Notes under the pieces: model-generated
What the model was told of the DNA's origin: nothing
What the model saw: the letters and a program-made list of their open reading frames with translations, nothing else
Database searches by the model: none
Source: Onthophagus taurus
Lineage: Eukaryota > Arthropoda > Insecta > Coleoptera > Scarabaeidae
Assembly: GCF_036711975.1 (NCBI RefSeq)
Contig: NW_027248939.1
Coordinates: 1-64,000, forward strand
Reading direction: 5' to 3'
Length of the DNA: 64,000 bases
Translations under genes and position numbers: made by a program
Shown: piece by piece, positions 11,501 to 21,169 of the stretch
Numbering within the stretch: the first letter of the stretch is position 1
Layout: the number at the start of each line of letters is the position of its first letter

Positions 11501-14500
11501 CACTCTGCAGTGGTTGGTTGGTCCTAGCTCCCCTGGGTGGCTTATGAGGGGCCCGGCTGTTCCCTATCTCTCTCCTTCCTTCTCCTGTTTAATTCGACCC
11601 CACACGGTCTATGCCGGTGTCTACTGTGGCGAACTTCTATGAAGTCCTCGCCTCCGGACGATCCGGCTTGCGCTGTGGATGCTTCCGCGGGCTTAGGGGT
11701 TGAGCTTCCTGAATTCATTATGTTAACGTATGCGGGTTGTCAACGATAAAACGGACTTACCCCGCAAATAAGTAATCAGACATTACTTTGTGCAGTGCAC
11801 ACGACACCTAATTACGTGAATTAGCACGTTTTAACAATACACGGCACTAGAAAACTCTTAAAAACACGCGAAAATCGCGGAGAGTTTTCTTTCGCGTCTT
11901 CATGCAACTAAGATGGCAATTATTGAGGATTGAAAATCTTTAGTTGGATCTGTACTCGCATTTGTGAGAATAAACATTTCGTGCCCTCGGGGACGGTCGA
12001 TGTCTTCGAAAACGCCAGTGTTAGTTTAAAACTGTGCTGGGAAATGTGTTATTTTTGTTTGTTATCTATCTTATAATCGTCCTAACCTCACTTTTCCAAG
12101 TGATATTTTTTTAACTTTTCGTTAAGAAAACAACTTATTTACTGATGTAAATAAAATTCGTTTTTACACTTTAAATGGATATTTTATTTTTATTTCTCTA
12201 CCGGTTTCGCCACGTAATTATAGCATCATCAGGAGAATACCTATATTAATACAAAACATTTTATATGTTAATCTCAAAACAAGCGCGTTACATTATTTGA
12301 ACTATTACATTAACATTTTAAAAATATAACTATATATGTATTATACATATAACTATGATAGATGTTACTGGGCATTTCTTTATGTATTTTCACCCTTAAA
12401 TTACACTGAGAATCTTATAAAATTGCGATTAGAGAGAATTAAATTTTATGAAACGTTATTTCGTCATGCACCTTGCCGCTAAAGTTGATTTGAGGTTATT
12501 GTTATTGTAGCATCGTGGATGTTGCTGACGTCTAATATTTAAATTATAGTCTATATTTAAATTAGACGTCTATATTTAAATTTGAAAAATAGTTATTAAA
12601 ACTATCTTAAAAAAGGGGGATTGTTTAGAAAGGTGGGGATTTATATGGTTAAGGGTAGGATGTAAAAGGATAGGTGTGATGTCCATGGGATCCAGAATAT
12701 TGTGATAACAAAATGACAAAATTAAAGTTATGTTTAATTTTGTGCTCCTTAATTCGTAATTTGAGGACTCTGCCTGTCTCTCCAATGTAGGTTGCATGAC
12801 AAGTTTCACACTGTAGCTCATACACTCCATTATCATCAAATTTGTTTATTTTGTCTTTGTTGTTTATGAGTAGGTTGCCTATAGTCTTGTTTGGTTTATC
12901 TGAAATTAGAATATCATATTGTTTCATGGTTTGTTTTATTTTGTTATTAATATTTCCTTGGTGTGTAAAGGATCTGTAGTTTTTGATTTTTTGTGTCTGC
13001 TGATTTTGTAGTTGTGTGGTGTTAGTTAAATTCTGTTTATTTTGATATTTGTAGATTAATTTATCTATTATATTTTCTGGAAAAGTATTATTTATGGCAA
13101 TGTCTTTTATTATCTTAATTTCTTTGTCAAACTTTTCTTTATTCAAATTTGTATTATAGGCCCTATGGATGTATGATCTGAATGCTCAATCGTGATGAAT
13201 CGTATGGAATAGTAGCGTCAGTCTGAGTGGGTTTTCTATATATTTATTTCGAATTGTATGTCATGGTTTGTTTTGTCTATTGTGATATTAAGAAAATTTA
13301 TTTTATTGTCGTTTTTGAGTTCCATTGTGAATTGAATGTCTGTGTGTAGTGTGTTAATGTATTGACATCTACTATGGAGTATTTAATACCTTTGTTAATA
13401 AGTTTCATTTCCTCGGTGTTAAAAGTGTTATTCGAGAGATTAGTGACTCGGTCATGAAATCTATGTAGATTGGTGTAATTTTCTTTCTTCTTGTTCTTCT
13501 TCTTCGAAGTTGGTTCAATTTTCTCTCCTTTCTTTCTCATTCTCGTGTAAGTGTAAATTCTAGTGACTCTCCTATTTCTATTAATATTTCTTAGATTTCT
13601 AGGTGATGTATTGAATTCGTTTATTTTTCTGTAGCGTTCTTTAATTTCTTTTCTGATTTCTCTTAGTTTTAGTTTAATGATTGTATTCTCTGTTAGATTT
13701 TTCGGGTATTTATGTTTTAAGAAATTGGGGTTTAATTTTTCTTCTATACATGTTTTAAGAAAATGAATATGTTGTAGTTGTTGTAACAATCTATATTTGT
13801 ATCTTTTGTATTCGTAAAAAAGTAAACTCGGCCGACTTCGTAGACGTTAAATTTAAGCCTCGGAAAAGACGCTGAACTGGAAGTATCCATCCTGTGACGT
13901 GGGGTGTTTATCGCTCTTCCAGAGAGTCGATGGATCAATGTTAGTTTGTATTGAGTTAGACAAAGATAGCTAGAATTTCCAGAAAGTAATTATTAAATCA
14001 CTTTCTTTTTAGTCTCTTCTTCTCGCTCCGCCAGATTGGTTCGCTTTTAACATCTAACTCATTTTATTTAATCTGTTTTAATGCTAATTACTTGTGACCA
14101 TTAACTTTAAATATTCTGGATCAATTTTATAAGAAATTTTTTAAAATACCACGTTTTTCATATCCATTTTATAAGATCTTAAACTTTTCGTATTGTTTTG
14201 AAACTTTGGATAAATAATTTTGAACTTATTTGGAAGTTTAGACTCAATATTCAATGTTTCAAAATTTATTCATTTTCAAATATTTTCTAAATTTTAAAGT
14301 TTTCATATTAACTTCTTTGATGTTTCTTTTCCAAGAATTTCTTCTATTCTATTAGCTCCGATGATTGGCATTTTCGGCTGAAGATGGAATACTAATTCCG
14401 AAACCGGTACCAATTTAGATAATAAACGCAAGTTGGAAGTTATTATTTGTTTTTATTTATATAAAAATTATTAAATTGGTTATGTTACTCGAGGTTATTC

Positions 14501-15618
14501 GTTAATGCTTATTCACGATGCTCTACATGGCAGACTGCGAATTTTTGTGATTTTTAATATAACGATCGTGAGCGGCCCTCTTTAAAGTTAAATCTAAAGT
14601 TAACAACGCTATGACAGTGCTAGAAAGCAGTATTTCAACGGCAAAATAGAACTCTCGTCTTTTGTTTATAAAGAATCTGCAAAACGAAACAGCAAGAACC
14701 AGGCAAGGGAAACAATGATGACCAAAAACATCGAGTCTATTAACTCAGCAGAATGCAAAAGATGATCTAAAACATTCAAATCAGAACTATTTGTTAGCTG
14801 TCATTTGAATTTAATACACCATTGATCTCTTCGTCCTTCGGTCAGCAATTCTGCATCGCTCTCATAAGAATGCGGTTTGGCACTATCTTGTTGAACAGAA
14901 ATTATCTTGGCTTTATGCGCTTTTAGGAATTTGGTTCTAATGGCTGGTAATATCTATAACGTTTTATCAGCCATTCATCATAAGATCAGGATGACTATCC
15001 CATACGTGCTGTTGACTTTTGACGGAATCTGTATATTATTTTATGGTTGCAGAATTTTTCAAATGCTGAAAGAATTCTTTGGTAGCTTTCTTGTACCTAC
15101 AAAGATTTTCATTTTGCTTTCTTTGACTGCCTCTGCCACCGAATTTGCTTTGGTACGAGTGATTATTGAGTGTTAGTAATTCAATTAATTGAAGTAATAT
15201 TTTTAGAAAAAGGATTTAATAAGTTTTTTCATGGCCATGGCCAACTTCGTAATATTGTATCTATGTCATACAATCGGACAAAGAATTACTTCAACGGTGC
15301 TTGTAATTATTTATCTAATGAAACAATATTAAAGTTTTTTTTGTAATAGGCTAGTAGTGTGACCGAAGCCGTTTATGATTTGAATTGGTATGATGCGGAT
15401 ATCTCAACACGAAAATACTTTTTACTCTTATTGTGTATGACCCAAAAATTGTTTACCACGAAAGTACCTTTATTCGGTGAAATGTCACATGCAGCAGCAG
15501 CAAAAGTATGTAAATTATACCTTTCAATAAATTTACGATTGTTAATTGTGGGTTTATTTTTAAGGAATACAAAATGGTTTATGTTTTTTGTAATTGGATA
15601 TTACACGTTACTAAATGA
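5576..15618 (+). CDS. Odorant receptor (7tm_6 family), Or1, multi-exon, introns filled with TEs
   Basis: This is an insect odorant receptor, a seven-helix ligand-gated channel subunit of olfactory neurons. Exon 1 (5576-5735) starts MKKTRSFYLLEQSFRKHKCW. A 53-bp GT-AG intron follows, and the phase is kept. Exon 2 (5789-6344) has hydrophobic segments FHSQFSLMGVLFIVCVIKVL and YGGYFVVLFMTLFIMI, the family mark PFDLKHWEITLMMMFQMYTI, and ends VIYHQDLYR at a GTACGT donor. Exon 3 starts at 14927 and carries YVLLTFDGICILFYGC. Exon 4 (15350-15505) has AVYDLNWYDADIS and the conserved C-terminal loop. Exon 5 (15565-15618) ends NWILHVTK and TGA. The sum is about 365 residues against the usual 380-400, so one small exon of the fifth-helix region may be missing or unseen in the 8.6 kb TE-filled intron. 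Exon frames are open and phases agree at the junctions I could place. The donor of exon 3 is uncertain. No start or splice site here has been tested by transcript data. Confidence 0.82.
6404..6860. repeat. Dispersed TIR-type repeat beginning TA-CAGTGTCC (copy 1)
   Basis: The sequence begins TACAGTGTCC followed by AAAAGTCAGCAACA. It then holds CCCACGTTTCTGAAATT and TATGGGATGTTCATCC. The same string starts copies at 58020 and, in part, 29426. A second block near 6780-6850 (CATCGGAAG then CGTTATTTTAAA) also recurs at 58135-58170. The TA dinucleotide next to CAGTG is like a Tc1/mariner end. It may be the left end of the DUF7869 element that follows, but I could not find the matching right end. 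Confidence 0.5.
6914..7995 (-). pseudogene. DUF7869-type transposon protein remnant
   Basis: On the minus strand the N-terminal part (7995-7790) reads KISEKRLFTRCYCLDTVPKC then KDFFINTLRVSSKRRNTALC, a cysteine-rich region. Next (7782-7558) is GGKNKLPEEVVTSIITHIKQ then PCSLCDSYNIKIQNAVLEQD, with an internal deletion. Then (7551-7309) comes CFTWNEGEARRGAQEVGSCL and ETLIMWSDP, the mark of the DUF7869 DDE-like core. The C-terminal part (7300-6914) has KYLISGHSYLSNDSR, IYTTQDYINI and SKIRWLKTRVVKLEKDKPFS. This domain order is that of a widespread insect transposon protein of unknown mechanism. Frameshifts and deletions show it is dead. It lies inside the large Or1 intron. The superfamily name of the parent transposon is not certain from sequence alone. 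Confidence 0.72.
8450..9722. mobile_element. Tc1-like element with TA target duplication
   Basis: The ends are inverted: CACTGTTGG then TTCACGAGCACACC on the left, and GGTGTGCTCGTGAATTA then CCAACAGTG on the right. TA flanks both sides (8448-8449 and 9723-9724). The element is 1273 bp. Dropping it with one TA restores an uninterrupted YqaJ frame (KIKYFKYVGG), which proves both ends and the order of insertion. Its interior is GC-richer than its host. Confidence 0.95.
8594..9588 (-). pseudogene. Tc1-like transposase (DD34E family), inactive
   Basis: The minus strand encodes a broken IS630/Tc1 transposase. The N-terminal helix-turn-helix part (9588-9334) has GRSRYLSEFERGMFEGMHIE then FREIARCLDRSLSAVQRA and a stop. 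The middle (9276-8977) has the second helix-turn-helix (TTRTVRRRLVDSGLRVRRA), but I cannot see the segment with the first catalytic aspartate. The C-terminal part (8980-8594) reads TGQRYVDEVLRSVVLPYVRQ and HDNVRQHIG, keeping the second aspartate, then PHLNPIQHVWE, where glutamine replaces the third catalytic glutamate of NPIEHVW. It has several frame breaks as well. It cannot be active. Confidence 0.88.
10746..11718 (-). pseudogene. ORF1-type protein with DUF4780-like domain, probably from a non-LTR retrotransposon
   Basis: An ATG at 11718 (minus) starts a Ser/Pro-rich, then Arg-rich N-terminus (MNSGSSTPKPAEASTAQAG, later VELNRRRKERDREQPGP) that ends in a stop. After two frameshifts the frame continues in one open reading frame (11420-10746). 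This reads RKRQEFALDKSAQQSPKKGF, then HLKVAIINGQNQLGKLSETE and VKYELTNALVEVI, then ILKVACNDDHSVTWLKAAVP. That last pattern resembles the DUF4780 family found in insect retroelement ORF1 proteins. The upstream 300 bp (11720-12030) may be its 5' untranslated region. I place it as an ORF1 nucleic-acid-binding protein by resemblance only. No matching RT follows downstream, because the remnant stops where the YqaJ element begins. Confidence 0.55.
12183..13800 (-). pseudogene. Penelope-like element PLE-A, internally deleted
   Basis: The minus strand carries both ends of a Penelope ORF but not its RT core. The N-terminal part (13789-13298) is Lys/Arg-rich, with FHDRVTNLSNNTFNTEEMKL then INKGIKYS, the conserved Penelope N-terminal signature. 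The C-terminal part (13146-12649) reads NIIDKLIYKYQ, then GVYELQCETCHATYIGETGR and RIKEHK. That is the GIY-YIG endonuclease with its CxxC insertion. The RT palm (YVDD) has been deleted between 13298 and 13146. Downstream on the same strand (12237-12194) lies a complete hammerhead motif, as expected in the Penelope terminal repeat. The element cannot make RT. Confidence 0.88.
12194..12237 (-). ncRNA. Hammerhead ribozyme of PLE-A, complete
   Basis: Minus strand: stem I UUCUC with GAGAA (5 bp), core CUGAUGA, stem II GCUA with UGGC (one G-U) around an 8-base loop, GAAAC, the palindromic minimal stem III ACCGGU, and cleavage triplet GUA. Every invariant base of the hammerhead core is present. It sits about 410 bp downstream of the PLE-A stop codon. 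Confidence 0.85.
13940..14926. other. Intronic DNA with one orphan Penelope hammerhead; otherwise nothing seen
   Basis: No coding sense was seen on either strand. The only structured element is the hammerhead-like motif at 14371-14416. The stretch ends at the Or1 exon 3 acceptor (CTTTTAG at 14926). Confidence 0.5.
14371..14416 (+). ncRNA. Orphan hammerhead motif (Penelope terminal repeat)
   Basis: Core CUGAAGA, stem II GGAAU-ACUA-AUUCC (5 bp), GAAAC, stem III ACCGGU and triplet GUA are all present. Stem I is weak: only GG with CC is clear at its base. The 3' flank (ACCAAT then GCAAGT.GGAAGTT) matches the orphan at 54876-54917, so the two belong to one family. Confidence 0.65.
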
Positions 15619-15689
15619 GGATGCGAAAACACACGATAATTTAATCAATCAACAATTATTTAATGCACATTTAATTTTTTTAGTCTAAG

Positions 15690-16573
15690 AAACTAGAGTT
15701 CCTATTAAAAATAGAAATTAGTTGATGTTTAATTTAACTAATTATTTTTGTGAAAATAGTTCTTAGAATAAATAGATTAGTAAAGATTGCCGATATCTAA
15801 CCTAAAACTCTGAGAAATGCCTACAGCTCACCCAAACATATTCAGTATTAAAATAAGGTTTCTCGTTATTGAAAAAGAGAGCTGCACTGAACGAAAAATA
15901 GTAGTCGATTTTTTAAACTAAATTTTAGTTAAAAATACTAAAGTTCGTCGTTAAAAATTAGCTATCTAAAGAAAATAGCAAATACAGCTAACTGAAATTA
16001 GTTGATGTCAAACGGCAAATTCAACTAATTATTTTTGTTAAAATGATTGTTTCAACATAAATTAATAGATATTTTATAGAAAAGTATAATTCATTTAGAG
16101 TTGATTAATTGATGATTTAAAGAATTATTACTGTTATTATATCTACAAAAATTGTCATTTTAATGGAAATTAATACATATTTTATCTACTATTTAATAGT
16201 TGATTCAAAAAATGGTTATTGCTATTACATCTATTAAAACAGTCATTTTAATGTAAATTAATAAATAATCTGCCTAGTATTTAATAGTACCTATATTTAA
16301 AGAATTATTTTTGGTATTACATCTATTAAAGTACACTCAGAAAAATAATTCTTTACGATTAAGAATTTTTACGTGACACCAAAGGAAAAAGGGATATAGT
16401 TTTTATCCAAATGAATTTACTGTTCTTATTGAATCGTTGCACCATTCAATTATAAGTGTATCAAAGTACTTAACAAAAAAAGCAAAACCGTTTAATACAA
16501 ATAATTTTGCTTTAGAAATGAAAGACTAACGATAATATTAAATAATAAATCACTTTATCGTAACGTTACTAGT
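15690..16573. repeat. AT-rich degenerate tandem repeat, unit about 88-92 bp
   Basis: Between 16020 and 16340 a unit with ATTTAAAGAATTATT, TTACATCTATTAAA and CATTTTAATG recurs with starts near 16114, 16202 and 16294. Weaker copies occur towards 15720. The right part (16340-16573), before the P element, shows nothing I can name. Confidence 0.5.
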
Positions 16574-18257
16574 ATTTACACCATCGAGGTATACTATATT
16601 TACTGGAGTGCGTGCTTTGGACTAAAAAACGAGCCGGTCGACTCGACGACTTCCCCCACCCTATAACGGCAAGAAGCTTCAGTTCCGTATGTAACATATA
16701 GGTGTTAACGTGTTGTTTAAGTGAATAAAGATTGCATTAAATACATTTTTTTATAAACTTTTTAATATTGTGTTTAAATTAGTGTATTATATAAATCTAT
16801 AAAGATGGTAAATTCTTGTTCTGCATACGGATGTACAAATAGACAGTCAACAGGAAGTGGTTTACAATTTCATCGGTAAGTTACAATTTTTAGATTCAGG
16901 TTTGTGGTAATATTATAATATATGTATAAATGTTCCAGATTTCCATTAAATAAGCCTGGAGTTTAAAAAAAATGGATAAAGGAAGTACGCAGGAAAAATT
17001 TTAAGCCAACAAAGTATAGTTTTCTATGTAGTGATCATTTTCTTGCTACGGATTATCAAATACGACCAGGTGCCAGCAAGGGATGGCTAAAAGAAGATGC
17101 ATTTCCTTCAGTGTTTAAAGGATTTCCAAATCACCTCCAAAAACCTCCTCCATCCAAAAGACGTTTATTGTCTAGAGTAATTGAGAAAGAGAAAAAGGTA
17201 AATACCATTTATATTAAAAATATGTTGAAAATTAAAATATGAATTAGTTTTGTTTTAATCTTTATAGGCTGATGATATTGAGAACATGCCAAGTACAAGT
17301 ACTACACCCGACTTATCTGAGATATCTGAACAGGTAAAACTTTATTATCTATTATCGAAGAGATCACAAAATTATAAAATATTTTTCAGAATGCAATGCA
17401 ATGTGATGTGGGTATTCAGTGTATTATTCAGTCACCAACTAAGATAAAATTGAGACGAAAAATTAAGATCTTGCAGCAACAAGTAAAACGTCGGGATGTA
17501 CGAATCAAAAGTTTGAACAAATTACTTCAAGAAATTAAAAAGCGTGTCCCAGCTTCTAGTGATGTAGTAACCCTGTTGGCAGAGCAATTTAGTGGGTTTC
17601 CATTACACATGCTATTACATGACCGTAAGAGTAAAAAAGTTAAAAGCTCTGGTGTGCGTTATAGTAACAGCATGAAAGATTTTGCTAAAACTTTGTTTTA
17701 TTATTCTCCAAAGGCTTATGCATATGTTAGAAAATTATTTACTTTACCCCATCCTTCGACAATTAGGAATTGGATGAATAGTTTCAAATGTGAACCAGGT
17801 TTTTTAACTGAAGTTTTAGAATTTTTGAAAATTGAACTGACTAAAAATATTTGGTTGCAAGACTGCTGCTTGGTGTTCGACTCAATGTCGATTCGAAAAC
17901 AGCTTGTATGGGAACCGGTGAAAGGTGCTTATGTAGGCAATGTTGAATACTGTAACACAGAAAATATGGAGTTAGCGAGTGAGGTGTTGGTTATATTAGT
18001 AGTATCAATGACGAAAAGATTTAAATGTCCTGTAGCCTATTTTTTTGTGAATAAGATGAATAGTAGTTTGTTGACCACACTTTTAGATTCTGCAATTAGG
18101 AAATTAGGTGACATAGGTATAAGAATATGGAATGTTACATGTGATGGTGCACCCGCAAATGTACAAAGTTTCAAAAACTTAGGATGTAATTTTGATGTAA
18201 ACAGTAATAAAGAAAACTAAAATTAGTAACTTCTTACTTGCAATTTATTGTTATTTT

Positions 18258-18303
18258 ACTTCGATACTAGTTTCGAGGTGTTACCTCATCTTCAGTCGAA
18301 ACT
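18258..18303 (-). ncRNA. Hammerhead ribozyme, left arm of PLE-B
   Basis: Minus strand: stem I UUCGA with UCGAA, CUGAAGA, stem II GAGGU-AAC-ACCUC, GAAAC, stem III ACUAGU, triplet GUA. It is complete and identical in the core to the copy at 21124-21169. Confidence 0.85.
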
Positions 18304-18799
18304 ACAAATTTTGAAAAAATTCTTTTTTATAAAAATAGAAAAACGAAAAAATTTCTTTAAAATAAAACTTACAGTCAAAATTTAGAGTTGTACACGAGCG
18401 AGAAAAAATCCGATATAGAAAAATATTAAAGATGTGAACATGTTGAAAAACTTTTTTAAAAATATGCGTAATAAAATTTTTGAAGGTCAAACGGGATAAA
18501 AATGGTTGAAGACCGGTAACTGAATAAGAGGTTAAATCTAAAAATAACTAATTAATAACAAATATAATAAAACATGAAAAACTTACGATGATACGAAGAT
18601 AAACCAACGTGGCATAGGCTGCGAGACTTCTAACATAGAAAAAGGCCAAAAAACGTTAATAAATTTAGAAAATTTGTTAGAAGCCACGCAGCGATGCGGT
18701 AGAGGAACAGCAAAAGAAGAGACTAAAACGACTCAAACGACCAACGGAGAAGGAAACGTGGGTCGGGAAACGTGTTCGCGAGCGAGGGGGGGGAGGAAA

Positions 18800-20257
18800 T
18801 CAGCATTTAAGTTCAAAATCTTTTAAAAATGAAAAAATTGGTTTATGACTTAATTGAAGTTGATCATTAAGAAGGACAAATTCATTATTATTTTTATGTT
18901 TAATAATTTCGAGAATTTCAAGAAGATCAAGTTTGTTACTTTTATTACATTTCTGTAAAAGTTTAATATCTTTGTAATTGATGTTATGTCCTGTTTCAAT
19001 ATGATGTTTGTATATGTTGGAATTAGTTTTATTTTTATGCTCGCGAACACGTGCCCCAAGCGCACGTCCCGTCTGGCCAACATATATGGCATTACAATTA
19101 GAGCAACTAATTGAATACACACCGCTTTCCTTTAAAATATCAACATTTTTAGGTTTATGATTAGAAAGAAGATTCATGATAGTATTACTATTAGAGTAAG
19201 CAAGGGAAATATTGTACTTAGAAAAGATATGACGGGCCCGGGAAGTGATGTGATTGTATGTTATAGGTTTATAAATAGTGTTAATTTTATTGTTAGTGTG
19301 GAGGGGGTCTCTTTGTTGTTGAATTTTATAAAAAAGTTTATCTATGATATATTTAGGGAAATTATTATTGTGTGCCAAAGTATAAATGTAGTTTATTTCA
19401 GTTAATCTATTAGTTTCGGAAAGGGGATAATTGAAAACTCTATTAAAAAGAAAACGGAAGTTAGCTAGCTTATGGGTTAAGGGGTGTTCAGAATCGTAGG
19501 GTATTGTGGTTGGTATCGCTGAAGGCTTTCTGTAAATATCAAAATCTATGGAGTTGTTATTATTTCTATGCAAACTTAGATCTAAAAAATTTAATTGTTT
19601 ATTTTTCTCGATTTCGAGGGTAAAATTTAAATTGTTATGTAAATTGTTAAGATAATCAAGAAAACATATTAAATCTTCATCACTTCCCGTCCACAAACAA
19701 AATACATCGTCGACGTAACGTAGCCATTTAGTAACATATTTAAAGTAAGGGTTAATATTATTCATGATGAAAGTGTTTTCAATATGATTCAAAAAAATGT
19801 CAGCTAAAATACCTGACAGTGGCATTCCCATAGGCAATCCCTCAGAAACGAAATAAAAATCTTCATTAAAAGAACAGTAGTTTTGAGTAACAATGTGTTT
19901 TAAGATTGTGTTAAGATGATCAATAGTTGTAATTTTATTTTTAAAAAAGTCTCTAAAAAGTTTTGCTGTTATATCTAAGGTAATGTCTATGGGGACATTA
20001 GAGTAAAGGTTAGTCACGTCGAACGAAATCATAATACCATTCTGAATTCTGATATCTTTGATAGAATTAATAAATTGAGTGGAATTACGTACGATAAAAT
20101 TGGGGGTGAAATTAATTTTCTGAAAAATTTTAAGCATAAAATTAGCAAGTTTCTGAGTGGGGGAATTATTAAAAGCTGTTATGGGCCTGATGGGCATGTC
20201 AATCTTATGTAATTTAGGGAGTGAATAAAGTTTTGGAATACTAGGGTTCATGTTCAA
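18800..20257 (-). CDS. Penelope reverse transcriptase with GIY-YIG endonuclease, 485 codons open
   Basis: This is the pol protein of a Penelope-like retroelement, which copies its RNA into DNA at the cut made by its own endonuclease. From the open start it reads IPKLYSLPKLHKIDMPIRPI, FDVTNLYSNVPI (motif A, about residue 80), GLPMGMPLSGILADIFLNHI (about 145), RYVDDVFCLW (catalytic YVDD, about 185) and NKQLNFLDLSLHRN. The C-terminal GIY-YIG domain follows (about 375-430): SGVYSISCSNCNAIYVGQTG then RALGARVREHK. All RT motifs and the nuclease core are intact. Upstream in-frame sequence (to about 20335) and, after a frameshift, KGAGFVILDREIY (to 20450) show that the true N-terminus is longer and has been lost at the inversion point. 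So it is a 5'-truncated pol, not an autonomous gene. Confidence 0.9.
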   Translation of the reverse strand: MNMNPSIPKLYSLPKLHKIDMPIRPITAFNNSPTQKLANFMLKIFQKINFTPNFIVRNSTQFINSIKDIRIQNGIMISFDVTNLYSNVPIDITLDITAKLFRDFFKNKITTIDHLNTILKHIVTQNYCSFNEDFYFVSEGLPMGMPLSGILADIFLNHIENTFIMNNINPYFKYVTKWLRYVDDVFCLWTGSDEDLICFLDYLNNLHNNLNFTLEIEKNKQLNFLDLSLHRNNNNSIDFDIYRKPSAIPTTIPYDSEHPLTHKLANFRFLFNRVFNYPLSETNRLTEINYIYTLAHNNNFPKYIIDKLFYKIQQQRDPLHTNNKINTIYKPITYNHITSRARHIFSKYNISLAYSNSNTIMNLLSNHKPKNVDILKESGVYSISCSNCNAIYVGQTGRALGARVREHKNKTNSNIYKHHIETGHNINYKDIKLLQKCNKSNKLDLLEILEIIKHKNNNEFVLLNDQLQLSHKPIFSFLKDFELKC

Positions 20258-20453
20258 GAAAAATGATGTAGAAAAATATTTGGAATTATTGAGATGCGGG
20301 GTGTATTCAACTAGAGTCTCCTTACAGTTGTTAATGACATTATTTTCTCTAAAGGATTGTTTTTCAATTTTTCATAATTATTGTTATTTAGAAAATCGTA
20401 AGTTTTTTGATTATAAATTTCTCTATCGAGGATCACAAATCCAGCCCCTTTAG

Positions 20454-20879
20454 ATGAAGAGACAACAAAGAGACCCCCTCCACACTAACAATAAAATTAA
20501 CACTATTTATAAACCTATAACATACAATCACATCACTTCCCGGGCCCGTCATATCTTTTCTAAGTACAATATTTCCCTTGCTTACTCTAATAGTAATACT
20601 ATCATGAATCTTCTTTCTAATCATAAACCTAAAAATGTTGATATTTTAAAGGAAAGCGGTGTGTATTCAATTAGTTGCTCTAATTGTGTGCCATATATGT
20701 TGGCCAGACGGGACGTGCGCTTGGGGCACGTGTTCGCGAGCATAAAAATAAAACTAATTTCAACATATACAAACATCATATTGAAACAGGACATAACATC
20801 AATTACAAAGATATTAAACTTTTACACAAATGTAATAAAAGTAACAAACGTAAGTTTTATTATATTTGTTATTAATTAG
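20454..20879 (+). pseudogene. Inverted duplicate of the PLE-B endonuclease end
   Basis: The plus strand repeats the C-terminal part of the PLE-B ORF in opposite orientation: RDPLHTNNKINTIYKPITYN, NISLAYSNSNTIMNL and GVYSISCSNC. A 1-2 base difference after SNC shifts the frame before the YVGQTGRALGARVREHK part (which is open from 20684). The ORF then ends in a deletion relative to its partner (the copy stops at NKRKFYYI instead of NKLDLLEI). It has no RT. It arose with the same insertion, since one target duplication encloses both copies. Confidence 0.88.
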
Positions 20880-21123
20880 TTATTTTTAGATTTAACCTCT
20901 TATTCAGTTACCGGTCTTCAACCATTTTTATCCCGTTTGACCTTCAAAAATTTTATTACGCATATTTTTAAAAAAGTTTTTCAACATGTTCACATCTTTA
21001 ATATTTTTCTATATCGGATTTTTTCTCGCTCGTGTACAACTCTAAATTTTGATTGTAAGTTTTATTTTTAAGAAATTTTTTCGTGTTTCTATTTTTATAA
21101 AAAAGAATTTTTTCAAAATTTGT

Positions 21124-21169
21124 AGTTTCGACTGAAGATGAGGTAACACCTCGAAACTAGTATCGAAGT
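21124..21169 (+). ncRNA. Hammerhead ribozyme, right arm of PLE-B
   Basis: Plus-strand mirror of 18258-18303: 5-bp stem I, 5-bp stem II with AAC loop, intact core CUGAAGA and GAAAC, palindromic stem III and GUA cleavage site. The two motifs point outwards from the inverted element. Confidence 0.85.
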
